Shown here piece after piece: positions 1-8,328 of a stretch of 64,000 nt of DNA. Numbering within the stretch: the first letter of the stretch is position 1; each line of letters starts with the position of its first letter. The notes beneath the pieces were generated by a model. The model searched no databases. It was not told where the DNA came from and saw only the letters and a list, made by a program, of their open reading frames with translations. The translations under genes and the position numbers were made by a program. The stretch is taken from assembly GCF_000297395.2 (NCBI RefSeq), contig NZ_HF570108.1:3615397-3679396 (forward strand). The letters run 5' to 3'. Source of the DNA: Micromonospora lupini str. Lupac 08 (GTDB taxonomy: Bacteria > Actinomycetota > Actinomycetes > Mycobacteriales > Micromonosporaceae).

Positions 1-377
1 CGGCCGCCGCGGTCTCGGCGTCGTCGCGGGCCGTCGTCGCGTTCGGTCTGCGCGGCCGCGATCTCGGTGGCGGCCTCCGCGCGGGCCTGCGCGAGCTGCC
101 GCTGCACTCCCACCGGGGACAGTTCGGCGTGCAACGCCTCGGTCAACGTCTCGACGATCTGGTCGAGGCGGTCCACCGCCTCCCAGGTGCGGGCCACCTG
201 GCCGGGCAGGCCGGGCGCGTTGCGATGGCGCATCCGGCTGTTGCGCGAGGCGCGCTGGCAGGCGCCGTCGTTGTCGCGGCAGTAGCGAAACGGGCGGCCC
301 GCGCCGACACGCTGCGGCACCGGCGCTCCACAGTGGGCGCACGGGCGGGTTTCGGTGGGGGTGAGCGGCGCGTCCAT
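1..377 (-). CDS. Cys-rich N-terminus plus coiled coil protein (partial, runs off left edge)
   Basis: Reading leftward from an ATG at 377, the protein begins MDAPLTPTETRPCAHCGAPV and continues with a second group of cysteines (YCRDNDGACQ). This CxxC...C...C arrangement could bind zinc. From about residue 55 the sequence becomes heptad-like and rich in Ala, Glu and Gln, suggesting a coiled coil. The C-terminus lies outside the window. Near position 30 the coiled-coil character moves from the ATG frame to the next frame (ARDDAETAAA), so a one-base indel is possible. Function unknown; a DNA-binding coiled-coil protein is one reading, not shown by the sequence. Confidence 0.5.
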   Translation of the reverse strand, partial: MDAPLTPTETRPCAHCGAPVPQRVGAGRPFRYCRDNDGACQRASRNSRMRHRNAPGLPGQVARTWEAVDRLDQIVETLTEALHAELSPVGVQRQLAQARAEAATEIAAAQTERDDGPRRRRDRGG

Positions 378-403
378 CGAGGGCGAAGTCTAGTGCCGGC
401 CGC

Positions 404-1753
404 TCAGCTCGCGGCCCGGGCGGTCGAGTCCAGGGTGTAGCGGCGTTGCAGCAGCAGCGCGGCGAGCATCGCCACCGCCGGCAGCAACCCGAAGCCGTAG
501 CGGACCGCCGCGAGGGCCGCGTCGGGCTGCGTCGGCGACTCGCCGGCCGTCGACGCCACGAAACCGCCGACGGTCAAGCACAGGGCGTACGCGTACGGGC
601 CCAGGGCCGCACCGAGAGCCTCGGTGGCCGTCCACACCCCGGTGTAGGTGCCCGCGCCCGTCGCGCGGGCCGCGCGGATGACGTCGGGCAGCATCGAGAA
701 CGGCAGCAGCTGCATGCCGGCGAAGGCCACCCCGAGCACCGCCACCGCGGCCACCAGCACCGGCAGGCCGGCCGGGCGGCCCACCGCCAGCACCAGCGAC
801 CCGACGGCGAACGCGCCCTGCGCGCCGAGCAGCGCCCGTTGCTTGCCGACACGGCGGGCCAGCAGCAGCCACCCCGGGGTGACCAGCAGCGCCGGCGCGA
901 CGAACGCGGCCACCAGCACCGTGGTCAGGCCGGGGGCGCGCAGCTCGTACTCGGCGTAGTAGGGCACCCCGGCGAGGACCAGGTGGGTGGTCGTGGACAT
1001 GGCCAGGTACGCGGCGACCAGCCAGCGGAACTGCCTGTCACGCAGGGCGGTGCGCAGCGCCCGCCACCCGCCGTGCCCCGCCGTCGTGGCGCCCGCCGCG
1101 GCGCCGCGCAGCCGGGCGGTGCCGGCGACGCCGACGAGCATGGCGGCCAGCATCCCGACGGCCAGGACCACGCCCATCCGCTGGTAGCCGCCGCGGCTCG
1201 CCGCGTCGCCGCCGGTCAGCAGCGGGGCCACCAGCCCGGAGGCCAGGATGCCGAGGGTCAGCACCACCATCCGGAACGCCATCAGCCGGGTGCGCTCGTC
1301 GTAGCCGATGCGCAGGTCGGCCGGGGTGGCCAGGTAGGGAACCTGGTAGGCGGCGAAGAGCAGGTTGCCGGCGACGAAGAACACCGCCACCCACGCGGCG
1401 GCCGGCGCGCCGGTCAGACCGCCGGGCACCGCGAACAGCGCGGCGAACGCCACCGGCAGGGCGCAGCCGAGCAGCAGCAGCCGGCGCCGGTCGCCCCGGC
1501 GGGCCTGCTCGACGTCTGCGCGGTGCCCCACCCACGGGTGCAGCAGCACGTCGGCGACCTTGGGCAGCAGCAGCGTGAGGCCGGCCAGCCACGGCCCGAC
1601 GGCCAGCACGTCGGTGAGGAAGTAGAGCAGCAGCAGGCCGGGCACCGTCACCCAGACACCCATGCCGAGCGAGCCGGCCGCGAAGCCGGCCAGGGGGCCG
1701 CGGGGCAGTGTCGCGTCGGTGGCGGCCGCGGGCCGCCGGTCGAGCCCGGTCAT
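404..1753 (-). CDS. MFS transporter, sugar-cation symporter (GPH/MFS_2)-like
   Basis: 449-residue integral membrane protein with about twelve hydrophobic segments, beginning MTGLDRRPAAATDATLPRGP and followed by GSLGMGVWVTVPGLLLLYFL. The layout, with a GHRADVEQARRGDRRR cytoplasmic loop after the second helix pair, resembles the MFS_2/GPH branch rather than classic drug exporters. The ATG at 1753 was chosen because upstream in-frame sequence is antisense to the divergent regulator. The start lies 18 bp from the inverted repeat at 1771-1790, so control by the neighbouring TetR protein is likely. Substrate unknown. Confidence 0.75.
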   Translation of the reverse strand: MTGLDRRPAAATDATLPRGPLAGFAAGSLGMGVWVTVPGLLLLYFLTDVLAVGPWLAGLTLLLPKVADVLLHPWVGHRADVEQARRGDRRRLLLLGCALPVAFAALFAVPGGLTGAPAAAWVAVFFVAGNLLFAAYQVPYLATPADLRIGYDERTRLMAFRMVVLTLGILASGLVAPLLTGGDAASRGGYQRMGVVLAVGMLAAMLVGVAGTARLRGAAAGATTAGHGGWRALRTALRDRQFRWLVAAYLAMSTTTHLVLAGVPYYAEYELRAPGLTTVLVAAFVAPALLVTPGWLLLARRVGKQRALLGAQGAFAVGSLVLAVGRPAGLPVLVAAVAVLGVAFAGMQLLPFSMLPDVIRAARATGAGTYTGVWTATEALGAALGPYAYALCLTVGGFVASTAGESPTQPDAALAAVRYGFGLLPAVAMLAALLLQRRYTLDSTARAAS

Positions 1754-1770
1754 CGCCGCATCCTCTCCAC

Positions 1771-1790
1771 AATCCAACAGTTGCTGGATT
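1771..1790. promoter_or_regulatory. TetR-type operator 1 (divergent promoter)
   Basis: AATCCAACAGTTGCTGGATT is a 6-8-6 inverted repeat (AATCCA/TGGATT) between the divergent MFS and tetR genes. A second site with the same half-sites and spacing lies at 2481-2500, before the next gene. Two matching sites around one tetR gene strongly suggest its own operators. Confidence 0.75.
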
Positions 1791-1801
1791 CTAGGGGCAC
1801 A

Positions 1802-2458
1802 ATGGCGGCCATGACCATGCCCCGACGCCGTCCGGGTCGGCCCCGGCGCGACGAGACCCGACCGACGCGCGAGGTGGTGCTCACCGCCGCCACCGCGCTG
1901 TTCGCCGAGCGCGGCTTCGACGCCGTCGGGCTGCGGGAGGTCGCCGCCGCCGCCGGGGTGGACGTCGCGACGGTCGCCCACCACACGGGTACGAAGGCGG
2001 CGCTGTACGAGGCCTGCTTCGCGCGGGTGTTCGCCGTCGAGCGGGAGGTCCTCACCGCCGCCGCCGAGCGGGCCCGTGCCGCCCTCGACGCCGGCCCGGA
2101 CGCGGCGCGGCGGGCGCTGCACGACCTGGTCGACGTGTTCGTCGACTTTCTCGAGGACCGCCCGGAGACCACGGCGCTGTGGCTGCGGCGCTGGTTGGAG
2201 CCGCAGCGGCACGCCGAGCTGGACCAGCGCTACGCCGAGCCGCTCTACCGGCTGGTGGCGGAGCTGCTGACCGCCGCGGCGGCGGCCGGCGCGCTTGCCG
2301 AGCCGACACCGCACATCACCGTGCGCAGCCTGGTCTGGGCGACACACGGGCACGTCGTGGCGTTGGCCGCGGGCGCGCCGAACGCCCGGGAGCGGCGCGA
2401 GTTCCGGGCGTTCGTCCACCGCCTCCTGGACGGGCTGTACGGACCGGTGGCCTCTTGA
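1802..2458 (+). CDS. TetR/AcrR family transcriptional regulator
   Basis: 218 residues. The N-terminal helix-turn-helix covers about residues 20-65 (TREVVLTAATALFAERGFDA, VGLREVAAAAGVDVATVAHHTGTKAALYEACF), preceded by an Arg/Pro-rich tail. The helical C-terminal half is the usual ligand and dimer domain. ATG at 1802 gives MAAMTMPRRRPGR; ATGs at 1811 and 1817 are alternatives. The gene is divergent from the MFS exporter and upstream of a flavin monooxygenase/SDR pair, and both promoters carry the same palindrome, so it probably represses all three units and itself. Inducer unknown. Confidence 0.9.
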   Translation: MAAMTMPRRRPGRPRRDETRPTREVVLTAATALFAERGFDAVGLREVAAAAGVDVATVAHHTGTKAALYEACFARVFAVEREVLTAAAERARAALDAGPDAARRALHDLVDVFVDFLEDRPETTALWLRRWLEPQRHAELDQRYAEPLYRLVAELLTAAAAAGALAEPTPHITVRSLVWATHGHVVALAAGAPNARERREFRAFVHRLLDGLYGPVAS

Positions 2459-2480
2459 CGGGCCGCCGCCGCCCGACCAT

Positions 2481-2500
2481 TATCCATCGGACGTTGGATT
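2481..2500. promoter_or_regulatory. TetR-type operator 2 (upstream of flavin monooxygenase)
   Basis: TATCCATCGGACGTTGGATT shares the ATCCA...TGGATT half-sites and 8-bp spacer of the site at 1771-1790. It ends 13 bp before the ATG at 2514 and would block transcription initiation when occupied. Confidence 0.7.
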
Positions 2501-2513
2501 AATGGGGGCAGTG

Positions 2514-3839
2514 ATGCAGGCACGACCCAGGGTGGCGGTGATCGGCGCCGGCGCGGCCGGACTCGCCGCCGTCAAGGCACTGCGCGACGCGGGCGTCGCC
2601 GTGGTCTGCTTCGAGGCGGCCGACCAGGTCGGCGGCCTGTGGGTGTACGGGGCGCCCGACTCGCCCGCGTACCGCACGCTGCACCTGAACACCAGCCGTG
2701 GCCGCACCGAGTTCGCCGACCATCCGATGCCCGCCGACTGGCCCGACTACCCGGACCACACACGCGTCGCCGGCTACCTGGCCGACTACGCCGACCGGTT
2801 CGGGCTGCGCGACGACATCCGCCTGCGGCACACCGTCGAGCGGGTCACCCGGGAGCCCGACGGCACCTGGACGGTCGCCGCCGGCGGACCGGACGGCCCG
2901 GTCGCGGTCACCGTCGAGGCCGTGGTCGTCGCCAACGGCCACAACCGGGCGCCCCGGCTGCCCAGCCCGCCGTACCCGGGGACCAGCACCGCCGAGCAGC
3001 TGCACAGCCACGACTACCGGGGCCCCGAGCAGTTGGCCGGCCGACGCGTCCTGGTCGTCGGGGGCGGCAACTCCGCGATGGACATCGCGGTCGACGCGTC
3101 GTACGCCGCCGAACGCACCCTGCTGTCGCTGCGCCGGGGCGTGTGGGTGGTGCCCAAGTACCTGCTGGGCCGCCCGTCGGACACCCTCAACGGCGCGCTG
3201 GCCCGCCGGCTGCCGTGGCGGCTGCGCCAGCGCATCAGCCAGACGATGCTCACCGCCACCGTCGGCAGCCCCGCCCGCTACGGGCTCCCCGCGCCGACGC
3301 ACGGTTTCCTGCAGGACCATCCGACGCTCTCCGACGGGCTGCTGTCCCGGCTGACCCACGGCGACATCGAGGCCCGCCCCGGCGTCGCCGCCCTCGACGG
3401 CGACCGGGTCGAGTTCACCGACGGCCGCGCCGACCACGTCGACGTGATCGTCTGGTGCACCGGCTACCGGGTGGAGATCGGCTTCCTCGACCCCGGGCTG
3501 CTCGGCGGGGGCGCCGACACCCTGCCGCTGTACCGGCACGTGTTCCACCCGGAGGCCCCCGGCCTGATGTTCGTCGGGCTGATGCAGTCCACCGGCTCCG
3601 CGTTCCCCCTGGTCGAGGCGCAGGCCAAGCTGATCGCCGCGCAGCTCGCCGGCCGGTACGCGCTGCCCGACCCGCAACGGCAGCGGGCCGCCTGCCGGGC
3701 CGAACTGCGGGCCGCGACGGCCCGCTGGGGTCAGCGCCGCCCGGCGATGCGGGTGGACTTCGACGCCTACCTGGCCGAGCTGACCCGGGAGCTCGCCTCG
3801 GGCGCCCGCCGCGGCACGGCGGCCGGAGCGGGTCGGTGA
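2514..3839 (+). CDS. Flavin-containing monooxygenase (FMO-like, NADPH-dependent)
   Basis: 441 residues, predicted soluble. FAD fingerprint VAVIGAGAAGLAAVKAL near the N-terminus, FMO identifying motif in QLHSHDYRG (about residue 160), second Rossmann motif VLVVGGGNSAMD for NADPH (about 180), and the late VDVIVWCTGYR motif. Family members oxygenate soft heteroatoms or perform Baeyer-Villiger oxidation; the substrate here is unknown. ATG 2514 is preferred over ATG 2502 because a GGGGG ribosome site precedes it and 2502 abuts the operator. It is translationally coupled to the following SDR by a GTGA overlap. Confidence 0.85.
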   Translation: MQARPRVAVIGAGAAGLAAVKALRDAGVAVVCFEAADQVGGLWVYGAPDSPAYRTLHLNTSRGRTEFADHPMPADWPDYPDHTRVAGYLADYADRFGLRDDIRLRHTVERVTREPDGTWTVAAGGPDGPVAVTVEAVVVANGHNRAPRLPSPPYPGTSTAEQLHSHDYRGPEQLAGRRVLVVGGGNSAMDIAVDASYAAERTLLSLRRGVWVVPKYLLGRPSDTLNGALARRLPWRLRQRISQTMLTATVGSPARYGLPAPTHGFLQDHPTLSDGLLSRLTHGDIEARPGVAALDGDRVEFTDGRADHVDVIVWCTGYRVEIGFLDPGLLGGGADTLPLYRHVFHPEAPGLMFVGLMQSTGSAFPLVEAQAKLIAAQLAGRYALPDPQRQRAACRAELRAATARWGQRRPAMRVDFDAYLAELTRELASGARRGTAAGAGR

Positions 3840-4651
3840 CGCTCACCGGCCGGCGGGTCCTCGTCACCGGCGCCAGCGGCACCTTCGGCCGGCACCTCGG
3901 CGCCGCGCTGCACGCCGCAGGCGCCCGGGTGGTGGGGCTCGACCTGCACGCGCGAGGAGACGTCGACCTGCCGGTGCTCGGCTGCGACCTGACCGACCCG
4001 GCGGCCGTCCCGAAGGCGGTACGGGCAGCCGTCGACCACCTCGGCGGTCTCGACCTGCTGATCAACAACGCCGGGGTCGGTGGCCCCGCCCCGGCCGAGC
4101 TGCCGCCCGACGAGGTGGTCCGCCAGCAGTTGGAGGTCAACCTGCTCGCCGCGTGGCGGACCACCGCCGCCGCGCTGCCCCCACTGCTCACCGCGCGTGG
4201 CCGGGTGATCTTCGTGGCCAGCCGGATGGCGGTGCTGCCGCTGCCGCTCGCCGCCGCGTACGGGGTCAGCAAGCGGGCCCTCGTCGCGTACGCCGACGCG
4301 CTGCGCCACGAGGTGGGCACCCACGTCGGGGTGAGCGTCGTCTACCCGAGCATGGTCGCCTCACCCATCCACGACAGCACCGCCGAGGCCGGGTTGTCCC
4401 TGCGGGGAGTGTCCCGCCCGGAGCCCGTCGAGGGTGTCGTCGCCGCGATCCTGCGCGCCGCCACCGCCCGCCGGGCGCCCCGGGACGTGGCGACCACCCG
4501 ACGCGGCCGGCTGGAGATGGCCGTCGGCCGGCACGCGCCCGCCCTGGCCGACCGGCTGGTACGCCGTACCCTCGCCGCCCGGCTCGCCGCCGGTGACCTG
4601 GACTCCGCGCCGCTGGCCGCGGCGATGCTGCGCCGCCACCGGGAGCGGTGA
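3836..4651 (+). CDS. Short-chain dehydrogenase/reductase
   Basis: 271 residues. NAD(P)-binding TGASGTFG near the start, LLINNAGVGG in the middle, and the catalytic Ser (VASRM) followed by YGVSK, so the Ser-Tyr-Lys set is present. The start is GTG at 3836, overlapping the TGA of the upstream monooxygenase. This operon arrangement suggests the two enzymes act in sequence on one small molecule under TetR control. The C-terminal tail (RRGRLEMAVGRHAPALADRL) resembles bacterial SDRs acting on lipophilic substrates. Confidence 0.88.
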   Translation: MTLTGRRVLVTGASGTFGRHLGAALHAAGARVVGLDLHARGDVDLPVLGCDLTDPAAVPKAVRAAVDHLGGLDLLINNAGVGGPAPAELPPDEVVRQQLEVNLLAAWRTTAAALPPLLTARGRVIFVASRMAVLPLPLAAAYGVSKRALVAYADALRHEVGTHVGVSVVYPSMVASPIHDSTAEAGLSLRGVSRPEPVEGVVAAILRAATARRAPRDVATTRRGRLEMAVGRHAPALADRLVRRTLAARLAAGDLDSAPLAAAMLRRHRER

Positions 4652-4660
4652 CCGGCCGGC

Positions 4661-5311
4661 TCAGGGCGCGGCGACCGCCGCGCGGGACCGGTCGGTGGCG
4701 ATGCGGACGGCAAGCGCGGCCAGGGCCGTCCCCGTCACCCACCGCTGCACCCGCAGCCACACCGGCCGGCGGGCGAAGAACCCGGCCAGGGCCCCGGCGC
4801 TGAGCACGATCAGCGCGTTGACGCTCAGCGCGACGGCGATCTGGGTCAGGCCGAGCAGCAGGCTCTGCGCGGCCACGTGCCCCCGCGCCGGGTCGACGAA
4901 CTGCGGCAGCAGCGACACGTACAGGATGGCGATCTTCGGGTTGAGCAGGTTGGTGACCAGCCCCATGGTGAACAGCCGCCGCGGCGGGTCCGGTGGCAGC
5001 GGCGCGGGCGTGAACGGTGACCCGCCGCCCGGGCGCAGCGTGCGCCAGGCCAGCCACAGCAGGTAGCCGGCGCCGGCCAGCTTCACCACCGCGTACAGCG
5101 TCGGGACCAGGACGAACACGGCGGCCAGGCCGGCGACCGCCGTGGCCAGGTAGACGCCGAAGCCGGCGGCCACCCCGAGCAGCGAGATCAGCCCCGCGCC
5201 GCGGCCCTGCGCCACCGAGCGGGAGACCAGGTAGACCATGTTCGGGCCGGGCGTGAGCACCAGCCCCAACGCCACCAGCGCGACACCCACCGACGCAGCC
5301 GTGCCGATCAT
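4661..5311 (-). CDS. LysE/RhtB family amino-acid exporter
   Basis: 216-residue membrane protein with about six hydrophobic segments. The family hallmark LTPGPNMVYLVSRSVAQGR occurs near the N-terminus, and GLVTNLLNPKIAILYVSLLPQF is the conserved second-half motif. LysE/RhtB proteins export amino acids or small metabolites across the cytoplasmic membrane. ATG at 5311 was chosen because the family start and first helix fit exactly. Convergent with the SDR gene with only 9 bp between stops; no relation to neighbours is evident. Confidence 0.9.
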   Translation of the reverse strand: MIGTAASVGVALVALGLVLTPGPNMVYLVSRSVAQGRGAGLISLLGVAAGFGVYLATAVAGLAAVFVLVPTLYAVVKLAGAGYLLWLAWRTLRPGGGSPFTPAPLPPDPPRRLFTMGLVTNLLNPKIAILYVSLLPQFVDPARGHVAAQSLLLGLTQIAVALSVNALIVLSAGALAGFFARRPVWLRVQRWVTGTALAALAVRIATDRSRAAVAAP

Positions 5312-5525
5312 GACGTTTCCCCCGTTCGTCGCCCCGTGCACCGAACCTAGGCCGACCGACACCCCCGGCCCAGGACCACGCGACCGATGGTGGCCTGGAA
5401 TTCGGTCACGAGGGCGGAAACCACCTCGGCGGGAATGGTCACCGGCGTGCAGGCGCTGACCCGTGTCGAGCGCGCGTCGCCGTCCGGAGGCGGCGCGTTA
5501 CGGTGGCCAGGGGAGGTGCCGCAGG

Positions 5526-6026
5526 GTGACCGAGGCGTGGGACGCGGCCGTGGAGGCGCAGATCCGGGGAGCCGTGCAACGCGGCGAGTTCGACAACCTG
5601 CCCGGCATGGGCAAGCCGATCCCCGGGCGCGGAATGCCGTACGACGAGTCGTGGTGGATCAAGAGTTTCCTGGAGCGCGAGAAGCTGCCCAGCGACCTGC
5701 TGCTGCCCACCCCGCTGCAACTGCGCCGGCGCATCGAGCAGGTCCCCGACGAGGTCCGCGACCTGCCCACCGAGCAGTCCGTGCGGGACTTCGTGGGTCA
5801 GCTCAACACGCAGATCGTCGCCTGGCTGCGTAACCCCGAGGGGCCCCGGGTGGCCGTCCGGCCGGTGAACGCCGACGAGGTCGTCCGTCGTTGGCGTGCC
5901 GAGCGGACCCGACCCGAGGTCCCGGCCACCGCCACCGAACCCGCCACCGAGCCGGCCACGGTCACGACCGACGCGGGCCGCCGTGTCCGCCGGGGCTGGT
6001 GGCTGCGCTGGCGTCGCCGGGGCTGA
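5526..6026 (+). CDS. DUF1992 (DnaJ-homologue C28-like) protein
   Basis: 166 residues. The DUF1992 signature is clear: AQIRGAVQRGEFDNLPGMGKPIPGRG near the N-terminus, then WWIKSFLEREKLPSDLLLPTPLQLRRRIEQVP. GTG at 5526 is preceded by a GGGGAGG ribosome site. The C-terminal 40 residues are a Pro/Thr/Arg-rich low-complexity tail, unusual for the family core. The biochemical role is not established. Confidence 0.9.
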   Translation: MTEAWDAAVEAQIRGAVQRGEFDNLPGMGKPIPGRGMPYDESWWIKSFLEREKLPSDLLLPTPLQLRRRIEQVPDEVRDLPTEQSVRDFVGQLNTQIVAWLRNPEGPRVAVRPVNADEVVRRWRAERTRPEVPATATEPATEPATVTTDAGRRVRRGWWLRWRRRG

Positions 6027-6046
6027 CCCCCGCAGGTCGCCGGCCG

Positions 6047-6093
6047 TTCGAACGGATCCGAACCGTTCCGAACGCCCGGTCCCGTCCCCGAAC
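6047..6093 (+). promoter_or_regulatory. 10-bp-phased CGAAC repeat array upstream of MFS gene
   Basis: CGAAC pentamers occur at 6049, 6059, 6069 and 6089, i.e. exactly on a 10-bp register with one position skipped, each with pyrimidines before it (TTCGAAC, TCCGAAC, TCCGAAC, CCCGAAC). One repeat per helical turn puts the bases on one DNA face, as in direct-repeat activator sites. It lies about 60-110 bp before the MFS start. Confidence 0.5.
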
Positions 6094-6155
6094 ACCGCCG
6101 CGTCGCTACGGTCGGGACCCAGCGCCCTGAGGACAGGCGCAGGGACGGGGGCGAC

Positions 6156-7439
6156 GTGAGCGAGCGCGCCGCGACGTACGCCGAGGTGTTCGCGGTGCGC
6201 GAGTACCGCCACCTGTTCGCCGCGTACCTGCTGTCCCTGGCCGGCGACCAGCTCACGGCGGTCACCGTGGCGTACCTCGTCTACACCGCGACCGGCTCGG
6301 CGGCGCTGGCGGCCACCGCGTACGCCAGCTCCTATCTGGCCTGGCTCACCGGCGGACCGCTGCTGTCCGGCCTCGCCGACCGGTTCCCCCGGCGGCGCGT
6401 CCTGATCGTGTGCGACCTGGCCCGCGCGGCGCTCGTGCCGGTGGCGGCGCTGCCGGGCCTGCCCGCGCCCGCCCTGGTGACGCTGCTCTTCGCGGTCAAC
6501 CTGATGCGGCCGCCGTTCGTGGCCGCGCGGGCCGCGTTGCTGCCCGACGTGCTCGACGGCGACCGCTACGCGGTGGCCAACGGGGTGGACAACATCTGCG
6601 CGCAGGTCGTGCAGGTGGTCGGCTTCGCCGTCGGCGGCAGTCTGGTGGCGGTGCTGTCGCTGCGCGGGGCGCTGCTGGTGGACGCCGGCACGTTCGGTGT
6701 CTCCGCGCTGCTGATCGCGGTCGGTGTGCGGGCCCGCCCCGCGCCCCGGGCACCGCTGAGCCCGGCCGGCAGCGGCCGGACGACCGGGCTGCGGGTGATC
6801 GTCGCCGACCCCCGGCTGCGCGCCTACGTCCTCGTCCTGTGGACGGCAAGCGCCTTCACCTACGCCGCCGAGGGGTTGATGGCGCCGCTCGCCCGGCAGT
6901 ACGGCGGCGGCGCCGCCACCGTGGGACTGTTGCTGGCGGCCGCGCCGGCGGGAATGGCCCTCGGCGGGGTGGCCCTGACCCGGTTCTGCCCGCCGGCGGC
7001 CCGCCCGCGACTGATCCTGCCCCTGGCCGCGCTGGCGGCCGGGGTGCTGACGGCGGCGTGGCTCGTCCCCACGCTGTGGGTGGTGCTCCTGCTGCTGGCG
7101 TCGGCCGGCGCCGCGAGCGCCTTCGCCATTCCGCTGAACGCGCTGTTCGGGCGGGCGGTGCCGGCCCAGTTCCGGGGACGCGCCTTCGGGGTGGCCATCA
7201 CCGGTCTGAGCGGGTTGCAGGGCGCGGCGATGGTCCTGGCGGGTCTGGCCGCCGACCGGTGGCCGGCCACCACGGTCATCGGCTTCAGCGGACTCGCCGG
7301 CGCGGTGGCCGTCCTCGCCCTCGGACCGCTGTGGCGGCGTGCCACCGCGCCGGCGACGTTCGACGACCCCGTCGAACAAGGCCGAACGACTCCGAACGCC
7401 GACAGCCCTACCGCCGACGTGGGCGGCGACCGACGCTGA
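6156..7439 (+). CDS. MFS transporter, DHA-type exporter
   Basis: 427 residues with about twelve membrane segments. The conserved MFS loop appears as LSGLADRFPRRRVLIVCDLARA after helix 2, typical of enterobactin-exporter or macrolide-efflux-like MFS members (MFS_3). GTG at 6156 lies after a weak purine stretch (GGACGGGGGCGAC). The stop is followed by a noncoding stretch. CGAAC repeats precede the gene and recur inside its last codons, suggesting a dedicated regulator not encoded nearby. Substrate unknown. Confidence 0.85.
   Translation: MSERAATYAEVFAVREYRHLFAAYLLSLAGDQLTAVTVAYLVYTATGSAALAATAYASSYLAWLTGGPLLSGLADRFPRRRVLIVCDLARAALVPVAALPGLPAPALVTLLFAVNLMRPPFVAARAALLPDVLDGDRYAVANGVDNICAQVVQVVGFAVGGSLVAVLSLRGALLVDAGTFGVSALLIAVGVRARPAPRAPLSPAGSGRTTGLRVIVADPRLRAYVLVLWTASAFTYAAEGLMAPLARQYGGGAATVGLLLAAAPAGMALGGVALTRFCPPAARPRLILPLAALAAGVLTAAWLVPTLWVVLLLLASAGAASAFAIPLNALFGRAVPAQFRGRAFGVAITGLSGLQGAAMVLAGLAADRWPATTVIGFSGLAGAVAVLALGPLWRRATAPATFDDPVEQGRTTPNADSPTADVGGDRR
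7373..7397 (+). promoter_or_regulatory. Second 10-bp-phased CGAAC repeat array, inside 3' end of MFS gene
   Basis: CGAAC occurs at 7373, 7383 and 7393, the same 10-bp period as the array at 6047. Because 10 is not a multiple of 3, the protein sequence does not repeat, so the spacing is not explained by coding. Confidence 0.4.
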
Positions 7440-7487
7440 GGTCACCGGGGCGGGCACGGGGCCGCCTCCAGGGGAGAGGAGAAGCGC

Positions 7488-7526
7488 ATGCGCAACGTCA
7501 GCACGCGTGGCATCAGCTGGACCTGA
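7488..7526 (+). CDS. Possible 12-codon leader peptide
   Basis: ATG at 7488 encodes MRNVSTRGISWT then TGA. A strong purine-rich ribosome site (GGGGAGAGGAGAAG) ends about 4 bases before the ATG. No recognisable gene follows in this direction, so it may be a leader without a partner, a decayed gene start or chance. Confidence 0.25.
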   Translation: MRNVSTRGISWT

Positions 7527-7616
7527 CGGTGACGCTCCACCGCGTCGACGTCCCCCCGGATCGCACCTGACGGGCGGAGGACGCCGCGCGGCGGTGCGCG
7601 GGAGGAGATGCGGGCG

Positions 7617-7647
7617 GTGGACGGTCGCCGGGGCGGCGACCGTCCAC
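7617..7647. terminator. Strong hairpin, probable terminator
   Basis: GTGGACGGTCGCC, a 5-base loop, then the exact reverse complement: a perfect 13-bp stem. It sits 25 bases after the stop of the leftward gene at 7672 and has no U-run, as is common in high-GC actinomycetes. Confidence 0.65.
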
Positions 7648-7671
7648 CGTCACAATCGGCTGAGCTGCGGC

Positions 7672-8247
7672 TCAGTCGACTGCGGCGTGCCATCGCCAGG
7701 ACGTACGCCGTGCCCGTCCGGGCAGCTCGCCGCGACCGGTCATCCACCGCAGCACGTCCGGCGCGGGGCCGGCCGGGGCGTCCGGGAAGAGCCGCCGCAA
7801 CACCAGCGCGCTCAGCCGGTCCGGCGGCTGCCATGGCACGCCGAGGCCGACTGTGATGTCGTGGGTGTGCAGCAACGTCTCGGCCACCCCCATCGCGGCG
7901 AAGCCGGCCGGGTCGCAGGGCCCGAAGTGCCAGGCCCGCGCGTCCGGTGCGGCGCTGTCGACCGCGACGGCGAGCAGCCCGGCGCAGGCCCGCACCACGG
8001 TGAGGGTCTGCGCCGGGCTCGCGGTGGGGGAGACCCGCAGGTCGTACGGCAGGTAGCCGTCCCGCGGGAGGCCGCTGACCTGGCCGGCGTACGCCAGCAG
8101 GTCGTGCGCGATGTGCGCGGCGGTGGTCCAGCAGCTCCACGTCAGCGTGCCGGCGGGCACCGACCAGTCACGCTCCCGGTGTGGATGCAGCACCCGTGTC
8201 GTCTCGTCGGCCGCCTCGAGCAGGTCGGCGCCGGTCACCGTTGACAT
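7672..8247 (-). CDS. DinB-fold, mycothiol-dependent maleylpyruvate isomerase-like protein
   Basis: 191 residues with a four-helix DinB/MDMPI N-terminal pattern: WTTAAHIAHDLLAYAGQV near residue 40 and GVAETLLHTHDITVGLG near 120, giving the histidines that bind metal in this fold. Members use a divalent metal and sometimes mycothiol; most paralogues have no assigned reaction. ATG at 8247 starts MSTVTGADLLEAADET. It stands alone, followed by a strong hairpin. Confidence 0.7.
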   Translation of the reverse strand: MSTVTGADLLEAADETTRVLHPHRERDWSVPAGTLTWSCWTTAAHIAHDLLAYAGQVSGLPRDGYLPYDLRVSPTASPAQTLTVVRACAGLLAVAVDSAAPDARAWHFGPCDPAGFAAMGVAETLLHTHDITVGLGVPWQPPDRLSALVLRRLFPDAPAGPAPDVLRWMTGRGELPGRARRTSWRWHAAVD

Positions 8248-8328
8248 CGCTCGACCCTCGCACCGCCGCTCGGGTAGGACAACCGAGATCCTCCTCCGGT
8301 GGGCGTGGGACGCGTGGGCCGCGACCCG

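Noticed and set aside
446..1801. Long open extension upstream of the tetR start
   Set aside because: It is antisense to the MFS gene and contains no family features; the HTH begins after ATG 1802.
7529..7570. Second leader peptide (VTLHRVDVPPDRT)
   Set aside because: No ribosome site and no downstream gene; resemblance to actinomycete leader peptides is too short to use.
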